A stretch of DNA of 64,000 bases. Source: Mytilus edulis (taxonomy: Eukaryota; Mollusca; Bivalvia; Mytilida; Mytilidae). Within the stretch, counting starts at the first letter, position 1, and the number at the start of each line of letters is the position of its first letter. The position numbers were made by a program, and so were the translations under genes. The notes under the pieces are model-generated. The model did not search any database. It was not told the origin of the DNA and worked only from the letters and a program-made list of their open reading frames with translations. Of this stretch, positions 23,654 through 34,500 are shown in pieces. The stretch covers positions 35,074,293 to 35,138,292 of the forward strand of contig NC_092349.1 of assembly GCF_963676685.1 (NCBI RefSeq), read 5' to 3'.

Positions 23654-23998
23654 CTAGTTTAAACATATTTATTTATAGTGGATTGGGAAACAAGTTTTGC
23701 AACTTATATTAATCCCTTTCCACTTTGCGGATGCGAGTGCTGCCTTATAGCAGCATTAGCCTGCTCTTTATTGAAAATCTACAAGGGTGTCTTTTACGTG
23801 CAAGAGATATGGCTCTCTCTTAACATGTGTCAGCCATTTATCACCCCCTTCTGATGGACTATCATCGTTTTCTCAAGACCATACTCATAAATGGTCTCAA
23901 GAGAGAGCCGAAAATTCAGTCCCTGAAATTTTCATCTTGGAACGGGAATCAAACCAGGAACCTTTGTGTTAGTAGTTTGATGCACTAACCACTACACT
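23654..23998 (-). mobile_element. tRNA-derived SINE, copy 1
   Basis: Minus-strand head GTGGTTAGTGCATCAAACTA (A box) and GGTTTGATTCCC (mutated B box), followed by a body shared with 33729-34066, including the CACTTTGCGG...GCAGCATTAGCC region. Confidence 0.75.
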
Positions 23999-23999
23999 T

Positions 24000-25190
24000 C
24001 AAAATACTGACAAAGATACCAGAGAGAAGGCATAATGTCTATTGCTTTTATAGGCAGAGATTAGAAAGTATTGATATACATTGTACTTAACTATCAATAC
24101 ACAAAATTTTTGTTTACAGAATGCAATCCTTTAAAATAATATTGTCATGCGTTTTTCCAAAAGAACATTTTTTTCATTTGCTTTTTTTGAAATATTGTAA
24201 ATAATGACTTTTTCGTGTTTGCATAACCAATATCATAATTGAGGCCATGGTCAGTCATACAGGCTGCACAAAATCAATTCTAAAACATTCATAACAATTA
24301 ATAAATAACAGATATTCTCTTATAAATTTGTTAGTATTTGAGACAGACAAGTTAAAAAGCTGTGGCTATCAAAAGCAAAATACTTTGTGAGTATAATATA
24401 TGCAAAGCTATTCTGGCAATGAACTTAAATCAGATTACATAAGTAGAAAATTAATGATTTTGTATAGATTCAAAACAAAAGCTGCAAATCAAATATTGTT
24501 TGGAAGCAATTTATGTTCACTGAGAAAAATATATCAATAAATTAATATTGAAAATTGAAGAATAGAAAGATCCAATAACAATGGTACAAAATTATACATC
24601 TTAAATGCCCAAAAAATCCTGTTTACACTGAATATATATGTTTGTTTACAGAGCTGATATGGAATTCTATTTTTCGATGCTATCATGAATAACAATATGC
24701 ACTGCAAATACATGCGTTACACACAATTTAATTACATATGCATAATTACTTGATATTTAGTCAGGGAGAGGACATGTTTTTCTATATATATTGTTTATAC
24801 ATTGTAATAAAAAAATGTACATATAAATAAAAACGTATGTATAAATTAAAGAAAAAACCTTTCTTGAAAATAATGACAAAATTTCAGTTTTTTTTGTGAG
24901 AGCATTGATCACCTCAATGATCAAGAAATATATAATTAAATAGAAAAGCGACACATAGCTCTTCCATCACAGTCTAATAAGATTTTCTCTATTACAAAGA
25001 AATAACAAAAAATAACAATTCTAAATTCTTTGCCACAATCAAAACATTTTACAAATTTATACTTATATAAAAAATGTTTTAACAACAAGTATTTCTTATT
25101 CAGTTTAAAGACTATTATCGACTTCTCATGATTTTCATATACATGTAATGCTAACATAAAAGATATTAAGATTATCTTTCAACTTTAAAA
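24000..25190. other. AT-rich intergenic stretch, nothing recognised
   Basis: No credible coding frame, RNA gene or clear repeat border seen on either strand. Confidence 0.5.
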
Positions 25191-26060
25191 TAAAAAAAAA
25201 TTGAAATGGATTTGCAAGGATCATTTTGGAAATTGTGAAAATGAACATCTCAAATATTTGTAAATGACATACCTGCCAACTTTTCAAAATGCCCATGGGG
25301 GTTTTACGTTAAAGGTGGTTCTTATAGTCCTACAAAACCTTCAAGGGGGCCTTCAAATATATTCGAATGTGGTTTTTTGGTTTCTGTGTGCTTTAACAAG
25401 CTCATATATAGCCATTGTTAAATTAATTGTTTTCTTTAAAATAGTGGACAAAATTGCTCTTAAAAAATTTCTTCTTGGGAGCCTCCATGGGGGAAATCCC
25501 CCGCAAATAGTGATGGTTGGCAGGTATGAAATGCTACTAAGAATCTGAAAACATATGTTTATGGTATCATAAAAAGTTGTCCAGATATTCTTTCCACTTT
25601 AAAAACTGAAATGGATTTGAAAGGATCGTTTTGAACATCTATGATTTTTGTAAAATGCTATCAAGAATCTAGAAACATATTGTTTATGCTATCATAAAAA
25701 GTTTCCTAGATTTTCTTTCCACTTTTTAAAACTGAAATGGATTTGCAATGATCATTTTGGAAATGAAAAATGAAAATATCCCCTGCTTGTGAATGCTACT
25801 GAGACTATGAAAACATATTTTTTATGTTATCATAAAAAGTTTCCAAGATTTTTATTTCAACTTTATGAATTGAAATGGATTTGCAATGATCATTTTGGAA
25901 ATGAAAAATGAAAATATCCCCTGCTTGTGAATGCTACTGAGACTATGAAAACATATTTTTTATGTTATCATAAAAAGTTTCCAAGATTTTTATTTCAACT
26001 TTATGAATTGAAATGGATTTGCAAGGATCATTTTGGAAAATGTTAATGAACATCGTCACT
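25190..26060. repeat. Tandem repeat, about five units of about 125 bp, with a MITE inside
   Basis: Units carry GAAATGGATTTGCAA, GATCATTTTGGAAA and TTATCATAAAAAGTT; those at about 25735, 25862 and 26005 are closest. The first unit is interrupted by the element at 25269-25527. Confidence 0.75.
25269..25527. mobile_element. MITE with ATACCTGCCAAC ends
   Basis: Left ATACCTGCCAAC and right GTTGGCAGGTAT are perfect 12-bp inverted repeats, followed inward by a second pair (GCCCATGGGGG / CCTCCATGGGGG). A chance frame runs through it. Confidence 0.7.
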
Positions 26061-26589
26061 GCTCTTGAATTCTAATGAAAACCTAGAGACAGTCTTATTA
26101 TGAAATATTAAGCAAAAAATATAAAACTAAATGGGGAAAAAAATCTGAACTACAAAATAAATTCTTCAAAATGGGTATGAACACATATATGGTAATATGA
26201 ATTTAAAAGCAATAAAATGTGACCTGGAATTAGACCTTTTGTAATGCTAATATTCACTATGATTATAAAAACTTTAAAACATTTTCTATGTAAAAAATTG
26301 ACATCCCACATTACAAAATTACTTAATTCTGTGTGTGTACAAACAGGTGTTTTTGAAATATTTTTAATATAAATATGATTTAAATTTTTGTCTTGGTATA
26401 AGACAGCTGCATATTCTGTTCCATTTTGAAACTTAATTGAGACAGTAAAATAATAGATTGATGTCGGTAAGTTTCAAATTCAGTATCGAGTTATACCTTA
26501 AACATAAGCATTCAATACCACTCACTGTACATACCCTAAAATAATATCTATTGCAAAGATATATGACATAAAGCCCTATAACAAGTCCC

Positions 26590-26840
26590 TAATAATACTA
26601 GTTTAAAAGATAAAATATTTCACTAACAAAATAGTGAGAAAAAAAAAGTGTAAATATGACTGTTTTCAATATTTTATGTATTTGTTATTTATCATGACAT
26701 TTTACATATCAAACTAATTTTAGTAGACTAGTTTAAAAGATAAAATATTTCACAAACAAAAAAGTGAAGAAAAAAAAATGTGTAAAAAGGACTGTTACCA
26801 TCATTTTACATATAAACCATATTTTAGTAGAACAATACAT
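26590..26840. repeat. Duplication of about 145 bp
   Basis: CTAGTTTAAAAGATAAAATA at 26599 and 26729 starts two related units. Confidence 0.65.
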
Positions 26841-26892
26841 TTCCATTTGAGTTTCTCTAAATTCAATTTTAAAACTTAAGCATAAAATGTAA

Positions 26893-27184
26893 AAACAAGA
26901 ATGTGTCCCCAGTACACGAATGCCCCACTCGCACTATCATTTTCTATGTTCAGTGGACCGTGAAATTGGGGTAAACCCTCTAATTTGGCATTAAAATTAA
27001 AAAGATCATATCATAGGGAACATGTATACTAAGTTTGAAGTCGATTGGACTTCAACTTCATCAAAAACTACCTTGACCAAAAACTTTAACCTGAAGCGGG
27101 ACAGACGGACGAACGAACGAACGGAAGGACGGACGCACAGACCAGAAAACATAATGCCCCTCTACTATCGTAGGTGGGGCATAA
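26893..27184 (+). repeat. 'GTGTCCCCAGTACACG...GGTGGGGCAT' dispersed repeat, copy 1
   Basis: AAGAATGTGTCC near the start, TTTAACCTGAAGCGGGACAG in the middle, GGGGCATAA at the end. ATGCCCCAC near the left pairs with GTGGGGCAT at the right end. A GACGGACGAACGAACG microsatellite sits inside. Confidence 0.65.
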
Positions 27185-27399
27185 AAATAATATCCATTTC
27201 AGAACATTTACAGTAAAGCCCTATAATCAGACAATATCTCCTGTCAAATAAAATGAGGATTAAAGATCTTACAAAGAAAACAAAACAATACATACATAAT
27301 AAATAACAATTCATACAAACAATAAATATGGCATTCTAATATCAAACAATAACAAACAAAGTATACAATAATATACTATTAATTTGGCATAATTAGATC

Positions 27400-27598
27400 A
27401 GGGCTATTCCAGAAAAAAATGTATGGGGGGGGGGGGGGGTTGGAAGGCACATTGTATTAATAATACATGGGTGATTAGTATAAGAGCAACTTTTCACACT
27501 ATAATGCACTATAATTCTCAATTACAATTGTCTGGGTGGTGGGTGCTGACAAAAACTGCCTTCCAACCCCTCCATACATTTTTTTCTGGAATAGCCCT
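27400..27598. mobile_element. MITE with 40-bp inverted repeats
   Basis: AGGGCTATTCCAGAAAAAAA with ATGTATGG on the left pairs with CCATACATTTTTTTCTGGAA on the right; GGAAGGCA/TGCCTTCC extend the stem. A run of about 17 G lies in the left arm. Flanks ATTAGATC and ATTTGATC hint at a decayed 8-bp duplication. Confidence 0.75.
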
Positions 27599-27608
27599 CA
27601 TTTGATCA

Positions 27609-28498
27609 TACCTGCCAACCTTCTGACCTTAACACAGAATACTTACCTAAATTAAAAAGATATTTTTGCATGTTTTATAAAAAAGAAGATGTGGTATCAT
27701 TGCCAATGAGACAACTCTCCACAAGAGACCAAAATGACACAGAAATTAACAACTATAGGTCACAGTAGGCCTTCAACAATGAGAAAACCCCATACTTTTG
27801 ATTATATAAATTAAAAGATGTATTATAATTGCCAATGAGACAACTCTCCACTACATACCAAATTACATTGAAGTTAACAATAGCTCATTGTAAAACTGTC
27901 GACAATAAGTGTAACCCTTATAGCAGAGTAAGCTAGAATGAGCCCAGAAATTGCCAAAGAATTAGAGACTGATGTTAATTTGCATATATGACATGTCCTT
28001 GTCAAATGAAAGGTAACTTGAACTCCATTGGACGAAGACAGGAAATAGGCAGTTCAAAAGGGCACTAAGAGAGTAAAATTCTGTAAAAGATTTATAAAAC
28101 TCTGTTCAATGGTGCAGATACAAAAGTTGTATGACCTGACCAAGAGAGGGATGAAAGACTCACGCCCATCATAATAAGCCACCCCTTCCAAGTGTCTGTT
28201 TAAAATAATGATCTTTCAATGGTATATCTATACTTGGTGTATAAGATGTAAAAGTTGTATGACTTGACCAAGACAAACACCCATCATAATAAGCCACCCC
28301 TTCCAAGTGTCTGTTTAAAATAATGATCTTTCAATGGTATATCTGTATTTGGTGTATAAGATGTAAAAGTTGTACGACTTGACCAAGACAAACACCCATC
28401 ATAATAAGCCACTCCTTCAAATCGCTTTGGTAAAATAAAGATCTTTCAATGGTATATTTGAACATGGTGTATTATAAGATGTAAAAGGTTGGCAGGTA
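27609..28498. mobile_element. Composite element bounded by CCTGCCAACCTT / AAGGTTGGCAGG
   Basis: Perfect 12-bp inverted ends related to the MITE at 25269. The inside holds two GATGTGGTAT-type fragments (27680-27790, 27810-27930) and a tandem repeat. Its right end is about 27 bp from the stop codon of the clathrin-like gene. Confidence 0.55.
28120..28485. repeat. Tandem repeat, three units of about 120 bp
   Basis: Each unit has AAGATGTAAAAGTTGTA, CATCATAATAAGCCAC and GATCTTTCAATGGTATAT. Confidence 0.8.
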
Positions 28499-28524
28499 AA
28501 TGAGATACTAATACAATGGTACTA

Positions 28525-31500
28525 TTAACAGGAGATAGCTTTTTCAAGTCTGTCCGCTTGGTTTGTTCTTTTTGCTTTGTCTCTGACATGTGACACAAGA
28601 CCTTCCTTCTTTATCTTTATTGTCATTACCTGTGAAAAATAAAAGAGACATGAGAAAAAAGATCAACAGGCATTGAAAATAAAGTACTGTAAATACAGAA
28701 ATTATTTATTATTACGAAAAATGCGACAGGGTTATAATCGCAATCATTTAAACTCGCATTTTAATGTTTTTGTATGAACTTAACAAGATTTTTCACGATA
28801 TTGCAAAAATTAAAATAGCATTTTAGTCTAAAATGACAAAATCACAATAATGAATGCATGCAATAATTTCTGAATTCACAGTATCTACTACACATAGATT
28901 TTTTTTAATATGACATAGAAAACTATATAGTACATATAATTAAGTTTTGAATGTCACACCTGTTTTAATTGGCTGAGAGTTTTTTGTCTACCAGCTCTTA
29001 GACATAATTTTGTCATGTGACCCTAACATTAACATTTTTCATGATTTACTCCTAAAGAATGGAATTTAGAATTAAGTAATAAGGAATAACTAATATTTTT
29101 TCTTGTCTATTCGAAATAACCTTAAAATGCATGTTATTCAGTATGCACCATATTTTTGTCCTTTTTTTTCATAGATAATTTTTGTTTTACAGTCAATCTT
29201 TAATTAAACAAGATTTCAGCTTAGGTAATGTTTAATGGAATAAAGTGAACATCATCAAGATGACTGGAGAAAATATGTGTATTTATTTAATGAGTTTAGC
29301 CTTTTTCAACTGATTTTTATAGTTTGTTCTTATGTTGTACTGTTACACCACCGTTCCAGGTTAACAGGAGGGTTGGGATCCCGCTAGCATGTTTAACCCT
29401 GCCAAATTTTGTATGAATGTGCCTGTACCGAGTCAGGAACCTGTAATTCAATGGTTGTCACTTGTTGATGTTTTGCATATTTGTTTTTCATTCATTTTTT
29501 TTACATAAATCATGCTGTTAGTTTTCTCGTTTTTATTGTTTTACATTTGTCATTTTGGGGCCTTTTATAGGCTATTTTGGGAATGGGCTTTGCTCATTGT
29601 TGAAGACCATACTGTGACCTTTAGTTGTTAATTTCTGTGTCATTTTGGTCTCTTGTGGAGAGTTGTCTCATTGGCAATCATACCACATCTTTTTTTATAT
29701 TGACTCATTCTAGATATTATTGACTTGAGATATGACTTACAAGCAATGAGGAATATTGTTTCCATAGTAACTTACCTGGCCTCCCCTAGTAACACCCATA
29801 ATTCCTTGTGTATCCGTGTTGAGGGTTGATGTAAACATGATGAAGTTGGAGATTTTATTACAACAAAGACACGCTGCTGTCTCCATGTCAGAGAGGTAGA
29901 GGTAGCCGTATTTAGTAATGGTGAATAATAAACCGTACTTCTCTGAAACCTGAAAAATAAAATTCAAATTACTCAATTCAGAGGCGGATTTAGGGGGGGG
30001 GGGGGGGCCCAGGTGGCCTGGGCCACCCCTTTTTGGGAAAAAATTTGGTTGCTTATATAGGGAATCACTGAAGCGTGACTGGAGCAGGCCCCCTCTTAGG
30101 TCAGTCAGTGGGCCCCCACTTATGAAAATTTCTGGATCCGCAACTGCAATTTTACTTTCTATGCGTAGCTTAAAGGTTAAAGTTTTGGTTAAGGTAGGTC
30201 GCCATGCAATCAAGGTCCCATCAACTTGAAACTTGTTTCACACAGTCTAAATAATGTGTAGCTTTTAAATCAAATGTTGAATTATTGTCCGTATTAAAGC
30301 CTTTTTCACAATTCACTGAACAGGAAAATGATACCGCAAGTTGGACATGATGTCCACTGGACAAATATTCTTATTTATCATAATCTACAATATAAAGATG
30401 TATAAAAATACATTAGTTACTGTAAATTTTGAAATTATTGTGATCTTTGAAGAAAGGATACTTATGTGAGATTTAGTATTGCGATTTCAAAAAACAATTG
30501 CATACATTTATATTAGGAATGGCAAGGAGTACTCAAGTATTCGGGTAGTCGCTCGGAAGACTGAGTACTCGAGTACAGTTTTAGTACTCGGATACTCGTT
30601 TGCTTTTTATACATCTTGAGATAGTTCTCTTCACATTTCCACTCAATTTTAGTTCTGTTGAAATTTCCCCTTCGTAATACTCAATAAAATCAATTAACAA
30701 CATAAGTATGTTTATCCTGAGGATACTATCAGCAACGTCCTTACCTTTGAGGGAATATTTTCATGTGCACTCCTTGTAACAAAAAAAAGAGAGTTTAACA
30801 GTCTTTCGTCTGAAATTGTTGACCAGATCATATTTTAAAACAAACACAAAATCAATGTAACCTGCGGTGAACCCTACACAACTGATTAGAGACATTTTTA
30901 ACGGTGTTTGTACACAGATCAACACTTTCATGGATTCGGTGCATTACGTTTGCGCGCATTACCATTACATTTGCACGCAAAAATCATTACTTTTGCGCGC
31001 AGCTTTTGATTACAATTGCGCGCATTTTTATGACAGGTAAACTCAGGTATAATACAGGTAATAATACTTATTTATTTATAATTAGTTCAATTATTTACAA
31101 GTATAAGTACTCGTTCCGTTAGTCTTGGTCCCCTACTCACCCATGTTGAGGTGGAAGTGGGATTTCAAGCAAAATAAGTCCGTTTTATTATGCACAAGCA
31201 CTAAATCCTAGAAAAATGTACAGATAAAAATGTTAAAATACTAAAACATAGTTAATCCTAAAGGTAAAAGTATTGATAATTTCATTGTAACATGTAGGTA
31301 CGTGTCGAAACTCCATATTTGTGCCTTGGTGTAACTTTACAAACTAACTTAAATGAATTACTTATTTTAAAAACGATCACTATTCGTTTACATTCACTCT
31401 GAAATATTGAAATATTCTCAATGAAGTTACATGTATTAAACTACGGAGTTTGTGTAATGATGACTTTATAATTGGTTTCATAATTCAAAATGAACAATAT

Positions 31501-34500
31501 ATAATTTGAATTAGCAAATATTTTCAAAATTAATAATTGATAGTCATATTTATTATGAAAATAAAAAAATATATAGTCAATTATAATTTAATTTAATTTT
31601 TATTTATATTTTTACCTGAGTTTACCTGTAAAATGAATGCGCGCAAATGTAATCAAAAGTTGCGCGCAAACGTAAAACATTTTAATCCCCAAATGCGCGC
31701 AAACGTAGTGCGCCCCATGGATTAATAATTAACTCATCACAAGCCGTAAAAACTTACCTTTGTTTGTTAATCAAGACTTCTGATTGGTATGAGATGTATA
31801 TCTAAATTAATTTAATTACTCTTTTTTTGAAGCTTAACTATAATTGTTTAATTTACAATTTAGAGATATGGGAAAGTATGATAGCGACATTCAACCACAA
31901 AAGTTGAAAATAAACTAACAACATCAAATGAAAATATTTTTGATTTTTGCTTATAAAATATTTTGATTTTATTCAAATTTGGTTCATAAACACGTACACA
32001 AACAATAATTGCTATTATGATAGGTTATTTGTAAAAACGGCAGTTGTTAATTTATTGTTTCATTGACACAAAAAACAAAGGAGCAAGCTATGTTTGTAGT
32101 ACGTTTGTCTTTCGTCAATATGTTTATGAAAGGTAATAACAAAAGCACTGCATCCCACCTAAAATCTAACTTCAACTTTCAATAGACGTTTAAGATTCAT
32201 CCGAGTACTTGCGAGTACTCAAGTATTATGACCGAGTATCCAAGTATTAAATTTCAGATCTTTTGACATCCCTAATTTATATCCATCAAATATATGGATG
32301 CAAGTTCTTATAGCGATACTAAACCTGTTGCATTATTCACAGTGATAAAAACCACTCAATAATTTCTTAATCTACAGCTACCACATGTATTGTTTAAAGA
32401 CTTACATGGAGTGAAACAGGGAAGTCATAAGTATCAGCACCATCATAAAATTGCACATGATCATAATTATTTCTGGGAGCAAAATTTCCTTGCTTGTATG
32501 GACCAAGTTCTATTACATGGATCTGAAAATATATATCAAGCAATTCAAAATAAAACTTTTGACAATCTGCCAGGAATATGTGCACAAGGCATATATACAA
32601 AATATCAAAAGCAAGAAATTCATATCTATATAAACATTGATCAATGAACTTTATCAATGTTATATTAATTTCATTTCATAGAACTTCTTCTATGATCTAT
32701 TCAGAAACATACATTTATAGCTGACTATGCAGTTTGTGCTTTGCTTATTGTTGCAGGCCAAACAATGACCCATAGTTGTTAATTTCTGTGTTATTTTGTC
32801 TCTTTTGAAGAGTTGTCTCATTGAATTGGCAATCATCGATACCACATCTTCTTTTATATACATAGCAAAGAAAACAATTTTGTTGTTCATATTAGAAAGA
32901 ACATGCAACCATGAGAGGAATCTTTCTTATTTACAAATCTATGCACATGTAAGAGGCTGAAAATCAGACAGATTCAGCTCGAGGGAGAACTTTCTCAAAA
33001 GGGCTACTAAGTAATGTATACAGCTTTACATGTCATACAAGTGAGAGGTTTAGCTAGCTATAAAATCAGGTTCAATCCACTATTTTCTACATAGGAAAAT
33101 GCCTGTACCAAGTCAGGAATATGACAGTTGTTATCCATTCGTTTGATGTGTTTGAGCTTTTGATTTTGCCATTTGATTAGGGACTTTCCGTTTTAAATTT
33201 TCCTCGGAGCTCAGTATTTTTGTGATTTTACTTTTTACCTTTCCTATATCCACTGCATCTCTGGTGGCAGCACATAGTACTGTTGATGGTAGTGGATTGT
33301 CATTATACTGGTAATTAGTAAAACATACAGCATGGGCTGTTATACACTGAGTTATGTCCTCATCTACATTGTAGAGCTGTGTTAAACCTGATATCTTCTC
33401 CTCCTGAAAAGGCCAAATACACTTACTAATATATATTTGTGGTAAAGTAAGGTGTGGGATACCAAAAAGACATTCAAACTCAAAATTGAAAATAAGCTGA
33501 CTATGCGGTATGGGCTTTGCTCATTGTTGAAGGCCGTATGGAGTTTTATAGTTGTTAATGTCTGTGTCATTTTGGTCTCTTGTGGACAGTTGTCTCATTG
33601 GCAATCATACCACATCTTCTTTTTTATATGACAATGTCATGGCTAAAAACACCAGTACATAAAACACTAAATAGAAAATTAAAGACTGATCAACACAAAG
33701 CCCAACCAAAATCTGGGAGTGATCTTAGGTTTAGTTTAGTTTAAACATATTTATTTATAGTGGATTGGGAAACAAGTTTTGCAACTTATATTAATCCCTT
33801 TCCACTTTGCGGGTACGAGTGCTGCCTTGTAGCGGCATTAGCCTACTATTTTTCGAAATCTACAAGGGTGTCTTTAACGTGCAAGAAATATGGCTCTCTC
33901 TTAACACGTGTCAGCCATTTATCGACGGACTATCATCGTTTCCTCAATACCATACTCGCAGATGGTGTCAAGGGAGAGCCGAAAATTGAGTTCCTGAAAT
34001 TTCCATCCCAAACGGGAATCGAACCAGGAACCTTTGTGTTAGTAGTCTGATGCACTAACCACTACTGCTCTGGAATGGTAGGCAGATATGGCTGCACATG
34101 GTCAATTCAATTAGCTAATGGAAAAAAACTACAAGCAGCATATGAAATTAGTTAAAAAAAATGAAATTCTGAATATTTTCTATTTGTCATGTTCTATAAG
34201 ATACTGTGAAAGTACTTTAATTCGTGGGTATTAATTTTCGTGGTTTGAGCAACATTTACATGTTCATGGGTTTTTAAATTCATGGTTTTTATTTTTCTAA
34301 AAAAAATAATTGAAAAATTAAAGCCATCCATTTGAAACAAAGGTAACAAATTGTCTGGATTGAAGGAAATTGCAAAGTATAAATTGACCGGTGTAAATCT
34401 AGTGATGACACTAATTAAACAGAGAAAAAGTGATCAACAGATTAAACACCATCAAAGGTGTTAATTAGGCCATAAACATGTCACCTAAAGAAAACAATGC

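Noticed and set aside
25264-25548. 94-residue frame
   Set aside because: It spans a MITE with perfect inverted ends and the flanking tandem repeat; no protein motif.
29737-30213. 158-residue minus-strand frame
   Set aside because: It is exon 8 of the clathrin-like gene read through its acceptor into a MITE with a G run; the real exon is 29776-29949.
34015-34062. tRNA gene on the minus strand
   Set aside because: A and B boxes are present but the arms do not pair and a second copy shares a long body, so it is a SINE.
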